From NCBI GenBank assembly GCA_003020965.1, contig PXRL01000011.1, positions 1 to 64,000 of the forward strand: 64,000 nucleotides of DNA, in the 5' to 3' direction. Below the pieces are notes generated by a model. The model saw only the letters and a list, made by a program, of their open reading frames with translations. It did not search any database and had not been told where the DNA came from. Shown here piece by piece: positions 1-7,963 of the stretch. This stretch comes from Halobacteriales archaeon QS_4_69_225 (GTDB lineage Archaea > Halobacteriota > Halobacteria > Halobacteriales > Haloarculaceae). Numbering within the stretch: position 1 is the stretch's first letter; each line of letters starts with the position of its first letter. The position numbers were made by a program, and so were the translations under genes.

Positions 1-702
1 GGTCCGCTTGGAGGCGATGTCGCCCACCTTGCGGCCCGGCGGCGCGTCGCGGGAGATGCTCTTGGGTTTGCCGGGGTGCTGGCGGCCGCCGCCACCGAAG
101 GGGTGGTCGACGGCGTTCATTGCGACCCCGCGGACGCGCGGGTACTTCGAGCCGCGCGCTTTCATCTTGTGGTGCTTGTTGCCGGCCTTGACGAACGGCT
201 TCTCCGTCCGACCGCCGCCGGCGACGACGCCGACGGTCGCCCGGCACTCGGGCGACAGCCGGCGCATCTCGCCGCTCGGCAGCTGGACGACCGCGGCGTT
301 GCGGTCGTGGGTCAGAAGCGTCGCCGACACGCCGGAGGCGCGGGCGAACTTCCCGCCGTCGCCCGGCTGTCGTTCGACGTTGCAGACCGGCACCCCCTCG
401 GGGATCTCCGCCAGCGGCATCGTGTTGCCGGGGGCGATCTCCGCGGAGACGCCGATCTGGATCTCGTCGCCGACCGTCACGCCCTCGGGGGCGAGCACGA
501 GCCGGCGGTCGCCGTCGTCGAACCGGACGTCCGCCAGCGGCGCCGACCGGGCGGGATCGTGCTCGATGTCGACGATTTCGCCGCTGACGACGTCGTCGTC
601 CTCGAGGGTGCGGTGCGACAGGTCCGCCTTGTAGCGGTGCGACGGCGCCCGGAACGTCGAGCTGCCGCGGCCGCGTCGTTGTCCGAGTATCCTGCGTCCC
701 AT
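1..702 (-). CDS. rpl2: 50S ribosomal protein L2 (3' end cut by window)
   Basis: Large-subunit ribosomal protein that binds 23S rRNA near the peptidyl transferase centre. The product begins MGRRILGQRRGRG and contains the conserved VRGVAMNAVDHPFGGGG segment around residues 196-211, the signature of L2. The reading frame is open to the window edge after 234 codons, so only a few C-terminal residues of a typical haloarchaeal L2 (about 240) are missing. It follows L23 by 2 bases and is the last visible gene of the minus-strand cluster L3-L4-L23-L2, the conserved order of the archaeal S10 operon. It is presumably transcribed from the promoter upstream of the methyltransferase gene. Confidence 0.97.
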   Translation of the reverse strand, partial: MGRRILGQRRGRGSSTFRAPSHRYKADLSHRTLEDDDVVSGEIVDIEHDPARSAPLADVRFDDGDRRLVLAPEGVTVGDEIQIGVSAEIAPGNTMPLAEIPEGVPVCNVERQPGDGGKFARASGVSATLLTHDRNAAVVQLPSGEMRRLSPECRATVGVVAGGGRTEKPFVKAGNKHHKMKARGSKYPRVRGVAMNAVDHPFGGGGRQHPGKPKSISRDAPPGRKVGDIASKRT

Positions 703-704
703 GG

Positions 705-953
705 TTAGAACACCCCGATTCTGGAGGCGACTTCCTGGGCGTCGTCCTCGGCCGAGAGGAGGACGGTCGCCTTCTTCTCGCCGTCCATCGTCACCTGCGT
801 GTTCACCGAGTCGACGACGACGTCGAACTGCGTTTCGACGGCCTCCCGGATGTCGGGCTTGGCGGCGTCGGCGTCGCAGATGAACAACAGCTTGTTTTCG
901 AAGTCCATCTCGTCCATCGCTTTCTCGGTGACCAACGGGTGCTTCAACGTCAT
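705..953 (-). CDS. rpl23: 50S ribosomal protein L23
   Basis: Ribosomal protein at the polypeptide exit tunnel and a docking site for the signal recognition particle. The 82-residue product starts MTLKHPLVTEKAMDEM, with the typical HPxxTEKA motif of L23, and matches the usual short haloarchaeal length. Its ATG overlaps the L4 stop by four bases (ATGA), so the two are probably translationally coupled. It lies between L4 and L2 as in other archaea. The start is fixed by the motif, since only a few residues precede HPLVTEKA. Confidence 0.96.
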   Translation of the reverse strand: MTLKHPLVTEKAMDEMDFENKLLFICDADAAKPDIREAVETQFDVVVDSVNTQVTMDGEKKATVLLSAEDDAQEVASRIGVF

Positions 954-1696
954 CGGTCGGCCACCTCCGCGACGGCGGACTCGGTGAACACCGTCAGCCG
1001 GCCGGGGTCGGTCCCCGGCGCCAGGTCCTCGGCGTTGACCTCCGCGGCGGTCGCCACGTCGGCGCCCGCCAGGTTCCGCGCCGCCAGCGACGGCTCCTCG
1101 CTCGTGACGACGAGCACCGACTTCGGCTCGTCGTACTTCCGGCCGCGGGTCGTCCCGCGACCGGACCGGATCGACTTGCCGTCCTCGGCGCGCTCGACGT
1201 CGGCGTAGACGCCCAGCGCCTCGAAGACCTCGACCGCCCGCTGGGTCTTCGTCAGCTCCTCGAACTCGTCGTCGACGACGATCGGGAACTCGACGTCGTC
1301 GTCGAAGGCGTGGCCGCGCTCGGCGACCACGTCGGCGTCCGCCGTCGCCGCGATGGCGCTGCGGGTGGCGAGCTTCCGTTCTTTGGTGTTGATGTCGAGT
1401 CCGCGGTCCGTCTCGGCCTTCGGCGGGTGGGCCGGACGGCCGGAAACCGCCTGCGGCACCTCGCGGGCGCGGCCGTCCTGTCGGGGGACGTGCGCCATCC
1501 CGCGGCCGCTGCCCTGCGACTCCGCCGGGGTCCGAAGCCCCGCGTACTCGTCTGTACCGGCGTCCTGCGTTCGGTTGGCCTGGGCGGCGAGCACCGCACG
1601 CTTGACGAGGTCGGGCCGGAAGGTCGTCTCGAAGACCTCCGGCAGCTCGACCTCGCCCGCGTCGTCGCCGTCCAGGTCGCGTACTGTTGCCTGCAT
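950..1696 (-). CDS. rpl4: 50S ribosomal protein L4
   Basis: Ribosomal protein L4 (L4e/L1e type), which lines the exit tunnel with an extended loop. The product is 248 residues. It contains the GSGRGMAHVPRQDG loop near residues 62-75, rich in Gly and Arg as expected for the tunnel loop, and the conserved TRSAIAAT segment. It lies 3 bases after L3 and overlaps L23 by 4 bases. The protein is strongly acidic outside the rRNA-binding loop, as is usual in halophiles. Confidence 0.96.
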   Translation of the reverse strand: MQATVRDLDGDDAGEVELPEVFETTFRPDLVKRAVLAAQANRTQDAGTDEYAGLRTPAESQGSGRGMAHVPRQDGRAREVPQAVSGRPAHPPKAETDRGLDINTKERKLATRSAIAATADADVVAERGHAFDDDVEFPIVVDDEFEELTKTQRAVEVFEALGVYADVERAEDGKSIRSGRGTTRGRKYDEPKSVLVVTSEEPSLAARNLAGADVATAAEVNAEDLAPGTDPGRLTVFTESAVAEVADR

Positions 1697-1699
1697 GTG

Positions 1700-2707
1700 T
1701 TATCCCTGATTCGAGGCCGTCGAGACGTACCGCACCTCGGGGTCGAGACGCGGCTGGTCGGCGGGCCGGACCGCCGGCCGGAGGCGCACGAGGCGCTTGT
1801 CCGGCCCGGGCACCGAGCCCTTCACCAGCGCGTAGTCGCCGTCGACCTCGCCGTAGTTGACGAAGCCGCCGTCGGGCGTCACGTCGTCGTCGCCCAGGGC
1901 GACGAGGCGCTTGTTCAGTTCGGTCCGCTGGTGGTAGCCGGTCTGTCCCTGCTGGGGGACGGTCGACCGCACGCGCGAGGGGTTCCAAGGGCCGAGGTTG
2001 CCGATGCGTCGGCGCCAGCCCTGTCGGGAGTGTTTGCCCTTCCGCTTCTGGACGCCCCAGCGCTTGACCGGGCCCTGCGTGCCCTTGCCCTTGGTGACGC
2101 CGGCGACGTCGGCGTACTCGCCGGCGCGGAACACGTCGGTCACGGCGTGTTTTCCGTTCTCCCCGAGGAGGTCGACCGCGAAGTCGACCCGCTCGGCGAG
2201 GGAGCCGCCGCCGACGCGCGTCTCCATCACGTCGGGGCGCTTCTTCGGAACGCTCGAGAGGCCGCGCGGGACCGTGTGGGTGATGACCCGCACGTCCGCG
2301 AGCGCGCCCGCCTCGAGCGCCTCGCGGATCTCCTCTTCGGCGTCGGTCTGTTCGTCCGGCACGGACAGCGCCCGCTCGAGGTCCTCGTGGACGTCGGCGG
2401 CCCACGACTCGGTGAGGGGGCGCTTGCCGTACGGCGTGTCTTCGTAGGCTCGAACGGCGACGGCCCGCATCGGTGGCGTCTCGACGACGGTCACCGGGAC
2501 GGTCTCCTCCTGGCCCTCTCGGGGGGAGTCGGGCTCGTCGTTGATCGCGACGACGTGGCTCATGCCGGCCTTGTAGCCGGCGAAGCCCTGCAGCCCGGGC
2601 TGACCCTCGTCGTCCGGCCAGGAGTTGAACCGCGGTATCTCGCTGGCCGCACGGCTTCGGGGGCCGAAGCCCATCGAGCCCTTGCGTGGTCTGCTTGGTT
2701 GTGGCAT
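1700..2707 (-). CDS. rpl3: 50S ribosomal protein L3
   Basis: Ribosomal protein L3, an early assembly protein whose loop reaches the peptidyl transferase centre. The 335-residue product starts MPQPSRPRKGSMGFGPRSRA, the archaeal/eukaryotic L3 N-terminus. It carries the GVTKGKGTQGPVKRWGVQ core motif and the downstream GQTGYHQRTELN segment. Length is typical for haloarchaea. It starts 4 bases after the stop of the SPOUT methyltransferase gene, so the two are almost certainly cotranscribed. Confidence 0.97.
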   Translation of the reverse strand: MPQPSRPRKGSMGFGPRSRAASEIPRFNSWPDDEGQPGLQGFAGYKAGMSHVVAINDEPDSPREGQEETVPVTVVETPPMRAVAVRAYEDTPYGKRPLTESWAADVHEDLERALSVPDEQTDAEEEIREALEAGALADVRVITHTVPRGLSSVPKKRPDVMETRVGGGSLAERVDFAVDLLGENGKHAVTDVFRAGEYADVAGVTKGKGTQGPVKRWGVQKRKGKHSRQGWRRRIGNLGPWNPSRVRSTVPQQGQTGYHQRTELNKRLVALGDDDVTPDGGFVNYGEVDGDYALVKGSVPGPDKRLVRLRPAVRPADQPRLDPEVRYVSTASNQG

Positions 2708-2711
2708 GATT

Positions 2712-3539
2712 TCACTCCAGTGCGAGGGGCGCGAGAGTGGCGAACATCGCTTCCTCCGTTCGCACCACCTCGCTACCCTGGTCCGGAACCGTATTGAGCC
2801 AAAGGTCGAACCGCGCTGTGGGTTCGTCGCTCGGCGCCTCCTCGCCCGGCCGGCGGTCGAGTATCTCCGGCAACCCCCGTTCGGGAGCGCCGAAGACGAC
2901 CGTCATGCCGTCGGCGGCCGTCCGCTCGGCCAGCGAGCCGAGCCGGTCGACCGTCAGCTCCTCGCCGTGTCTGGACGCGGCGATACGCACGCCGGCGTCC
3001 GGGCGGGCGAGGGAGTCGGCGACGGTCTCGCGCTCGACGTCGAACCCCGGAAGGGGTTCGTCGGCGAACTTCGCACGGACCGGCCGTCGCGAAGAGACCC
3101 TGATGGTGACGCGCTCTCCCTCCGCGTACTCCCCGTCGGAGGGGAGGGAGATCGGGTGTTGCAGTCCGCAATTGACCCGGACGCGGCCGTCAGGTCCGAC
3201 CTCGGTCACGATTCCCTGTCTCAACGACCCCGAACCGTCCGATCCGGAGCCGGTCTGCGAAGCGACGCGGAGCGGCGGCAGGACACCGGCGTACTCCAGT
3301 TCGCCCCGCCTGTCCCACGCCTCCTTTCGGAGGTGCGGGGGCGTGGCGGCGTACTCGAGCACCGTGCCGACGAACCCGTCGTCGAACCGCCCCTCGCCTC
3401 CCCGGTCGGGGAAGACGACGAGCCGGTCGACCCGGAAGACGACCGCCGCGCGTGCGACGTAACCGAGCTTGCGAGTCGCCTCGCGTTTGTCCTCGGCCTC
3501 CCGGGTCAGCGACGACGGCACGAGCACGCTGCGTGTCAT
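2712..3539 (-). CDS. SPOUT-family RNA methyltransferase of the ribosomal cluster
   Basis: Putative RNA methyltransferase of the archaeal SPOUT/DUF171 group, which commonly sits directly upstream of rpl3 in haloarchaea. The chosen start gives 275 residues beginning MTRSVLVPSSLTREAEDKREATRKLG. Longer in-frame extensions contain low-complexity Arg/Ala sequence unlike the family, so they were not used. An internal segment (about residues 120-170, GIVTEVGPDGRVRVNCGLQHPI) looks like the OB/TRAM-like insertion. The C-terminal part (VVFGAPERGLPEIL) fits the SAM-binding knot. The rRNA target is not visible from sequence. It is the first gene of the operon. Confidence 0.85.
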   Translation of the reverse strand: MTRSVLVPSSLTREAEDKREATRKLGYVARAAVVFRVDRLVVFPDRGGEGRFDDGFVGTVLEYAATPPHLRKEAWDRRGELEYAGVLPPLRVASQTGSGSDGSGSLRQGIVTEVGPDGRVRVNCGLQHPISLPSDGEYAEGERVTIRVSSRRPVRAKFADEPLPGFDVERETVADSLARPDAGVRIAASRHGEELTVDRLGSLAERTAADGMTVVFGAPERGLPEILDRRPGEEAPSDEPTARFDLWLNTVPDQGSEVVRTEEAMFATLAPLALE

Positions 3540-3595
3540 GCCGTGACGCTTCCGTCCCGCTTCACTAGACTGTATCGCCCCTACCGAAGCCATGG

Positions 3596-3602
3596 TTAAA
3601 AA
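3596..3602 (-). promoter_or_regulatory. Candidate TATA element for the ribosomal cluster
   Basis: An A/T-only stretch (TTTTTAA read on the minus strand) in otherwise GC-rich DNA, about 60 bases before the methyltransferase ATG. With archaeal TATA-to-start spacing of about 26 bases, transcription would begin near 3572 and leave a leader of roughly 30 bases. This is the only AT-rich element between the tRNA and the operon. Confidence 0.45.
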
Positions 3603-3735
3603 CGACGCGATATACGGCCGCCGTGCGGCCGCGTCTCGGACCCCGCCCGCGGCCGGCGGCCGGCCCGACCCCGTGCGAGGACGGCGGTTCCACAAGCCTT
3701 TTACTCGTCTCCCCGGTACGGCGAGATGCGAAGGC

Positions 3736-3806
3736 GCGTCGGTAGTGTAGCGGTATCACGTGACCTTGCCATGGTCACAACCCGGGTTCAAATCCCGGCC
3801 GACGCA
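3736..3806 (+). tRNA. tRNA-Gly (anticodon GCC)
   Basis: A complete 71-nt cloverleaf. The acceptor stem pairs GCGTCGG with CCGACGC, followed by discriminator A. The D arm is GTG/CAC, the anticodon stem is TGACC/GGTCA with loop TTGCCAT (anticodon GCC), and the T arm is CCGGG/CCCGG around TTCAAAT. The 3' CCA is not encoded. There is no intron. Downstream DNA holds degenerate copies of its 3' end. Confidence 0.97.
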
Positions 3807-4320
3807 TTTCTGCGACGAGCAAACCGCCGAGTGACACGGAGCGACAGCGACGTGTCACGAGGCTCACCGCGAGTCGTGAAATCGTCACGAGGGATTTGAA
3901 TCCTGGAAGTCGCAACCGCGAGCGAAGCGAGCGGTCCGTCTTCCCCGGCCGACGCACTCCCTTCGGTCGTGCGTCGCCCGACCTCTCGCTCGCTTCACTC
4001 GCGAGAGTCCCGGCCGACGCACTTCTGTGGCGACCACACCGTGAGCAGCGCCGAGCACGCGCGAGGCGTCGCGAACAACCACGCGCCTCGCGAAATCGTC
4101 ACGAGGGATTTGGCCCTAACAGTCGCGCGCAGCGACCGGCGGGAGCGAGCACGTCTGAGTCCGGTTTAAATCCCGAGAGACGCCGTCGGCGTCTCTCGAC
4201 CGTCCCGCTCGCTGCCTCACGGTTCCCTCCGGTCACCGTTCGGCCGCTCCGAGACGCTCCCTCCGGTCGCGTCTCGCCTCTCTCGCGAAATCGTGACCGA
4301 CGCATTTCTGTGGACCTGAT
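3795..4320 (+). repeat. Tandem decayed copies of the tRNA-Gly 3' end
   Basis: The last 12 bases of tRNA-Gly (CCGGCCGACGCA, ending 3806) recur exactly at 3945-3956 and 4010-4021. A weaker copy (ACCGACGCATTTCTG) begins near 4296. The flanking CATTTCTG downstream of the tRNA is also repeated as CACTTCTGTGG and CATTTCTGTGG. A second marker, GAAATCGTCACGAGGGATTT, occurs at 3878-3897 and 4092-4111, about 214 bases apart, the same offset as the 3'-end copies (215). This indicates a degenerate tandem duplication of roughly 214 bp. A perfect 11-bp hairpin with a GTC loop lies at 4174-4198. No coding region is credible here. Confidence 0.7.
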
Positions 4321-4479
4321 ATCCCTTATCTGAGAACGGCTGCCTCGAGAATCCGAAGCCGGAGTGGAAGGCCTGTGAGCCGCCGACCCCTGGGATTCGG
4401 CGCGGACTCGGACGCAGTCGCGGCAATGGGGCCCGGGGGAACCGCAATCACTATCCGTTAGTTGTACCGTCCGGATACC
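4321..4479. other. Intergenic spacer with no recognised feature
   Basis: Sequence between the tRNA-tail repeats and the small membrane gene. Reading frames crossing it are antisense or low-complexity and show no family resemblance. It should contain the promoter of the 41-residue gene that follows, but no clear TATA box is visible. Confidence 0.4.
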
Positions 4480-4605
4480 ATGAGAGCGTCGAGTCTCGCC
4501 ATCGCGGCCGGAGTCGCCTTGTTCGTCCTCCCGATCCCCGGCACCTTCGTCACCGGGGCACTCGTCGCCGGCGCCGGGGCCCTGGCCCGATATCTCGGAC
4601 ATTGA
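4480..4605 (+). CDS. Small hydrophobic membrane protein (41 aa)
   Basis: An ATG-started frame of 41 codons encoding MRASSLAIAAGVALFVLPIP followed by a second hydrophobic stretch (TFVTGALVAGAGALARYLG). It has a positively charged N-terminus and two short apolar segments separated by a Pro-Ile-Pro-Gly turn, a pattern seen in very small haloarchaeal membrane proteins. Third positions are almost all G or C, which supports coding. Function is unknown. It is convergent with the hydrolase pseudogene, with 4 bases between the two stops. Confidence 0.6.
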   Translation: MRASSLAIAAGVALFVLPIPGTFVTGALVAGAGALARYLGH

Positions 4606-4609
4606 CCGG

Positions 4610-5532
4610 CTAGTCGGTGACGTACTCCACGACCTCCTCGCCGACGACCTCGGGGCATTCTCGATGCATGAAGTGGCCGGCATTCTGGATGCGGACGACC
4701 CGCGTGTCATCGATGACGTCCCCGGCGTGCTCGAAGAGTTCGGGACCGATGCAGCCGTCGTCCTCACCGGCGATCACGAGGGTCGGCGTCCGAACGGACG
4801 GAACGTCGTCGATCGACGGCGGGTCGAGCCGAAGGAGGTCACCGGCCAGCGACGAGAGCTGCGCACCGACGGTGTCCCGGTAGTACTCGAGCGCGTGGTC
4901 GGCGGTATCGCCCGTCCGGAACGTCTCTTTCACCGACTCGATCCGCTCGTCGGGGCAATCCCAGCCGGGGCTCCACAGCCCCCAGAGGAACTCCACGAGG
5001 GCGAAGTCGCGCCACCGGAGCGCGCGCTCGGGGACGTCGGGGAGGCGGAAGAACCACATGTACCAGCTCCGGAGCAGTTGCTGTGGGTGCTCGAGGAGTA
5101 ACGCCTCGAACCCCGGCGGTACTGCCAGAGTAGCCATCCGGTCGAACGCGTTCGGGTCGGTGTAGTCGGCCGCGTACGCGGCGACGGCGCCCCAGTCGTG
5201 GCCGACGAGAACCGGGTCATCGGCGTCGGCGTCCAGCCTCTCGGGGAGCGTCTCGCCGAGGGCGACGGCGTCGCCGCGAGTGCCCGCGGGGAGTAATCGC
5301 CGTCGGGCGCCGGGTCGGTCGGCGCGTACCCGCGAGTGTACGGCGCGACGGCGGTGAAGCCGGCGTCGGCGAGCCGCTCCAGTAGCGGTCGCATCGAGCC
5401 GGCGTCGTCGGGGAACCCGTGGAGACACAGCGCCAGCCGGTCGCCGTCGCCGGCGCGGAGACACCCGAACGCCAGCCCGTTGGCCTCGACGGAGAGGTCG
5501 GTCGACGGCTCGGCGTCTCGGTCGTCCGGCAT
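4610..5532 (-). pseudogene. Alpha/beta hydrolase (epoxide hydrolase/dehalogenase-like), frameshifted
   Basis: An alpha/beta-fold hydrolase split between two frames. The first frame runs from MPDDRDAEPSTDLSVEANG through the oxyanion-side motif CLHGFPDDAGSM to GDYSPRALA. The continuation GDAVALGETLPERLDADADD lies in another frame and carries the nucleophile elbow VGHDWGA (Asp nucleophile, as in epoxide hydrolases and haloalkane dehalogenases), the acid-side GEDDGC and the catalytic His in NAGHFMH. One missing base near 5273-5279 (minus-strand context CTCGCGGCGAC) explains the shift. Restored, the protein would be about 307 residues and normal for the family. It could be a real null allele or an assembly error. 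Confidence 0.75.
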
Positions 5533-5634
5533 GGGCGGAGCCTCGACCGCCCGGGATTTACTCGTTGACGCCGCGGCCGCACCGGTCGAACCAGGTGGCG
5601 CCGACGGCAGAGGGGTCGGCCGGGTGGACCCGGG

Positions 5635-6726
5635 CTACTCCCGCGAGTCCCAGCGGAGGAGGAGTTCACCGGACTCGCGACTCCCGCCGAGAACGTCGGG
5701 GCGTTCGACGGTCGTCGCCGTCACGCCGACCTCGTCGGGCGGCGGCAGCTCGACCGCGGCGTCGCCGCTTTCGATCCGTACCTCGCAGTCCTCGAGCGCC
5801 CCTTCGAGTTCTTCGAGGGGACCGACGAAGGCCGCGTCGTTCTCGCCGGGGTCGCCGCCGGGGGCTCGTTCCCAGGCGATGTCCTCGACGTCCTCCGAGC
5901 GGCCGGCGAGGACGGCGTTGACCGCGGCGCCGAACAGCAGGACCAGACCGCCGAAGTACAGCCAGGTGATGAGCAGGATGATGACGCCGACGATGCCGTA
6001 GGCGGTCTTGCTGGTCGAGACCGCGTAGAGCTGGAACCCGACGCTGAGAAGCGTCCAGCCGGCACCGGCGACGAACGCTCCCGGCACGACCTCCCGGAGG
6101 GAGACGTCCTCGTCGGGGAACACGTAGAACATCGGGAGGAGCGCCGTGCCGACGGCGAGAGCCGACAGAATCGGTCGGACGACGGCGTCGGCGACGCCGA
6201 AGGACGGCTCCCCGACGAAGCTCTCCGCGAGCGTGATCGTGAACAGCGCGACGGCGATGGTGCCGAACACGGTGGTGGCGTCGGCGAGCTGGTCGAGGAA
6301 GCCGTTCGTGGCTTCCGACTCGTAGATGTCGGAGAACGCCTGGTCGAGCCCCCGAAAGATGCGGAGCGTTCCCCAGATTAGGGCGGCGACCGACAGCACC
6401 GAGAGGCCGGCGCTCTCGGTGGCGTTCTCGGCGGCGAGGACGAGCACGTCGGCGATCGATTGGGCCGAATCCTCGGAGGCCGCAGACGGCGGTGTGATGC
6501 TGGCGACGAGCGAATCGACGACGCGGGCGGCGAGGGCCTCGCCTCCGACGGCCGTCAGGAGGAACAACACGAGCAGCAGGAACGGCAGCAGGGAGACGAA
6601 CGCGTGGTACGCGATACTGCCGGCCATGAACGTGATGTTCTCCGACCGGACCTCGACGACGACGGCCCGTCCGAGTTCCTTGCCGCGGGCGACGGCGCGT
6701 CGCGCTCGCGACGATCCAGTACTCAT
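5635..6726 (-). CDS. YihY/BrkB-family inner membrane protein
   Basis: A 363-residue integral membrane protein of the YihY/BrkB (formerly 'RNase BN') family, whose molecular role is unclear. The N-terminal family signature is SENITFMAGSIAYHAFVSLLP (residues 29-49), followed by about six hydrophobic segments up to ILLITWLYFGGLVLLFGAAVNAVL near residue 275. The last 80 residues are acidic and soluble (EELEGALEDCEV, then Pro-rich) and probably cytoplasmic. The start MSTGSSRARRAVARGKELG puts a basic stretch before the first helix. It is a single gene with no obvious operon partner. Confidence 0.9.
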   Translation of the reverse strand: MSTGSSRARRAVARGKELGRAVVVEVRSENITFMAGSIAYHAFVSLLPFLLLVLFLLTAVGGEALAARVVDSLVASITPPSAASEDSAQSIADVLVLAAENATESAGLSVLSVAALIWGTLRIFRGLDQAFSDIYESEATNGFLDQLADATTVFGTIAVALFTITLAESFVGEPSFGVADAVVRPILSALAVGTALLPMFYVFPDEDVSLREVVPGAFVAGAGWTLLSVGFQLYAVSTSKTAYGIVGVIILLITWLYFGGLVLLFGAAVNAVLAGRSEDVEDIAWERAPGGDPGENDAAFVGPLEELEGALEDCEVRIESGDAAVELPPPDEVGVTATTVERPDVLGGSRESGELLLRWDSRE

Positions 6727-6814
6727 ACCCGGCGTTCGGCCCGGGCGGGCAAGAACGCTCGGTGGTCGACGGGAGCGGGACGACCATTATCACGGACGAG
6801 ACGTAAGGTCGGGC

Positions 6815-7126
6815 ATGACGGTGGTTGCACTCCTGAGCGTCGCACCGGTCGTCGAGGACAGCATGGCGGGCGAGGTCGCCGAGGCCGTCGAGGCGCTCGA
6901 CGGGTTCGACGTCGGCTACGAGACGAACCCGATGGGGACGGTGATCGAGGCCGAGGACGTCGACACGCTGCTGTCGGCGGTCGGGGCGGCCCACAAGGCC
7001 GTCGACGGCGACCGCGTGAGCACGTTTCTGAAGATCGACGACAAGCGAACCCGGGAGTTCGACGCCGCCGAGAAGGTCGCGGCCGTCGAGCGGGAACTGG
7101 GCCGCGAGCCGCGGCGCGAGCGGTGA
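6815..7126 (+). CDS. Thiamine-binding protein, MTH1187/YkoF-like (DUF77)
   Basis: A 103-residue protein of the MTH1187 family, small ferredoxin-like-fold proteins that bind thiamine or related ligands. It starts MTVVALLSVAPV and carries the family landmarks YETNPMGTVIEAED (about residues 35-48) and the C-terminal VSTFLKIDDKRTREF. Length matches the family (about 100). Upstream frame extension is antisense to the YihY gene and was discarded. It probably acts in the cytoplasm in thiamine salvage or sensing. A THI5/NMT1-like gene lies at 55 kb but is not linked. Confidence 0.85.
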   Translation: MTVVALLSVAPVVEDSMAGEVAEAVEALDGFDVGYETNPMGTVIEAEDVDTLLSAVGAAHKAVDGDRVSTFLKIDDKRTREFDAAEKVAAVERELGREPRRER

Positions 7127-7196
7127 CCGCTGGCGCCGCAGGGCGGCCGTTCGAGGCAAGGAAAAGGCATATCCCCGGGCCACCATACCTTCGGAC

Positions 7197-7799
7197 ATGA
7201 GCACGCCTCCCGGCGAGTACTACACCGAGGAACGGTGGAACAACTGGCTCGACAGGCTCCGCGAGGAGGACATCGACCCGGACGAGGAGGACTCGGCGCG
7301 GCTGCTCCTGAACCTCCAGGACGACACGGCCATCGCGGTCGCGAAGATCGTCACCGAGTACGACGACGACGAACTCGGCGAGGAGGCGGCCCTCGAGGAG
7401 CTGGGCCGGATCCGCGACATCGTGCTCTCGGAGGTGGCGTTCGACGACGAGGAGAAGCTGATGCTGATCGACGGCGTCCAGACGTCGCTCGTCTGCGTCT
7501 TCTACGCGGCCGAGGAGTACGTCGCTGGAGGGCCGGCGGAGTACGACGACGATCTCGCGACGGCGGCGGCCCTCGAAGAGTACGTCCGGGCCGCCGCCGA
7601 CGCCGAGGAACAGGAGGACCTCGACACCGCCCTGGCGTACTGTGCGAAGGCCGGGACGCTACTGTTCGAGGGCGGGACGCTCGACATGGACGTCGCCGAG
7701 GAGATCGACTACGGGCTCGTCGCCGAGTGGGTCAACGGGCTGGACTCCCTGGGGACGGCGCTGGCCGACCCCGAGGTCATCGACGAGGACGACGGGTAA
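7197..7799 (+). CDS. DUF2150 family protein
   Basis: A 200-residue, very acidic soluble protein conserved in haloarchaea. It starts MSTPPGEYYTEERWNNWLDRL and resembles the family annotated DUF2150 by its N-terminal tryptophan-rich helix, SARLLLNLQDD and the C-terminal YGLVAEWVNGLDSLG. No catalytic motif or membrane segment is visible and the function is unknown. An AT-rich GCATATCC lies about 28 bases before the ATG, consistent with a leaderless transcript. Confidence 0.8.
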   Translation: MSTPPGEYYTEERWNNWLDRLREEDIDPDEEDSARLLLNLQDDTAIAVAKIVTEYDDDELGEEAALEELGRIRDIVLSEVAFDDEEKLMLIDGVQTSLVCVFYAAEEYVAGGPAEYDDDLATAAALEEYVRAAADAEEQEDLDTALAYCAKAGTLLFEGGTLDMDVAEEIDYGLVAEWVNGLDSLGTALADPEVIDEDDG

Positions 7800-7935
7800 C
7801 GACGGCCGCGGGGCCGTCCCCGAGGACCCCGCCGCCGACCGGGTGTGCTCAGTTCTGTCGGAATCGACGACGTCCCGCGGCGCGGCCCCGCCGCCCGACC
7901 CGTCGCGGCTGCGTCTCCCGAAATCATCAGCACGC

Positions 7936-7942
7936 TTTTATC
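7936..7942 (+). promoter_or_regulatory. TATA box of the pilin-like gene
   Basis: TTTTATC centred about 25 bases before the ATG at 7964, in GC-rich surroundings. The spacing predicts transcription starting at or near the ATG (leaderless). Confidence 0.6.
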
Positions 7943-7963
7943 ACCGCGAATCCAGATTCGTAC

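Noticed and set aside
3795-4320. Possible CRISPR array after tRNA-Gly
   Set aside because: Repeat copies are unevenly spaced, contain the tRNA 3' end, and there are no uniform spacers or cas genes.
7235-7963. Long N-terminal extension of the pilin-like protein
   Set aside because: The extension overlaps the DUF2150 gene out of frame. The TATA box and pilin-type leader both support the start at 7964.
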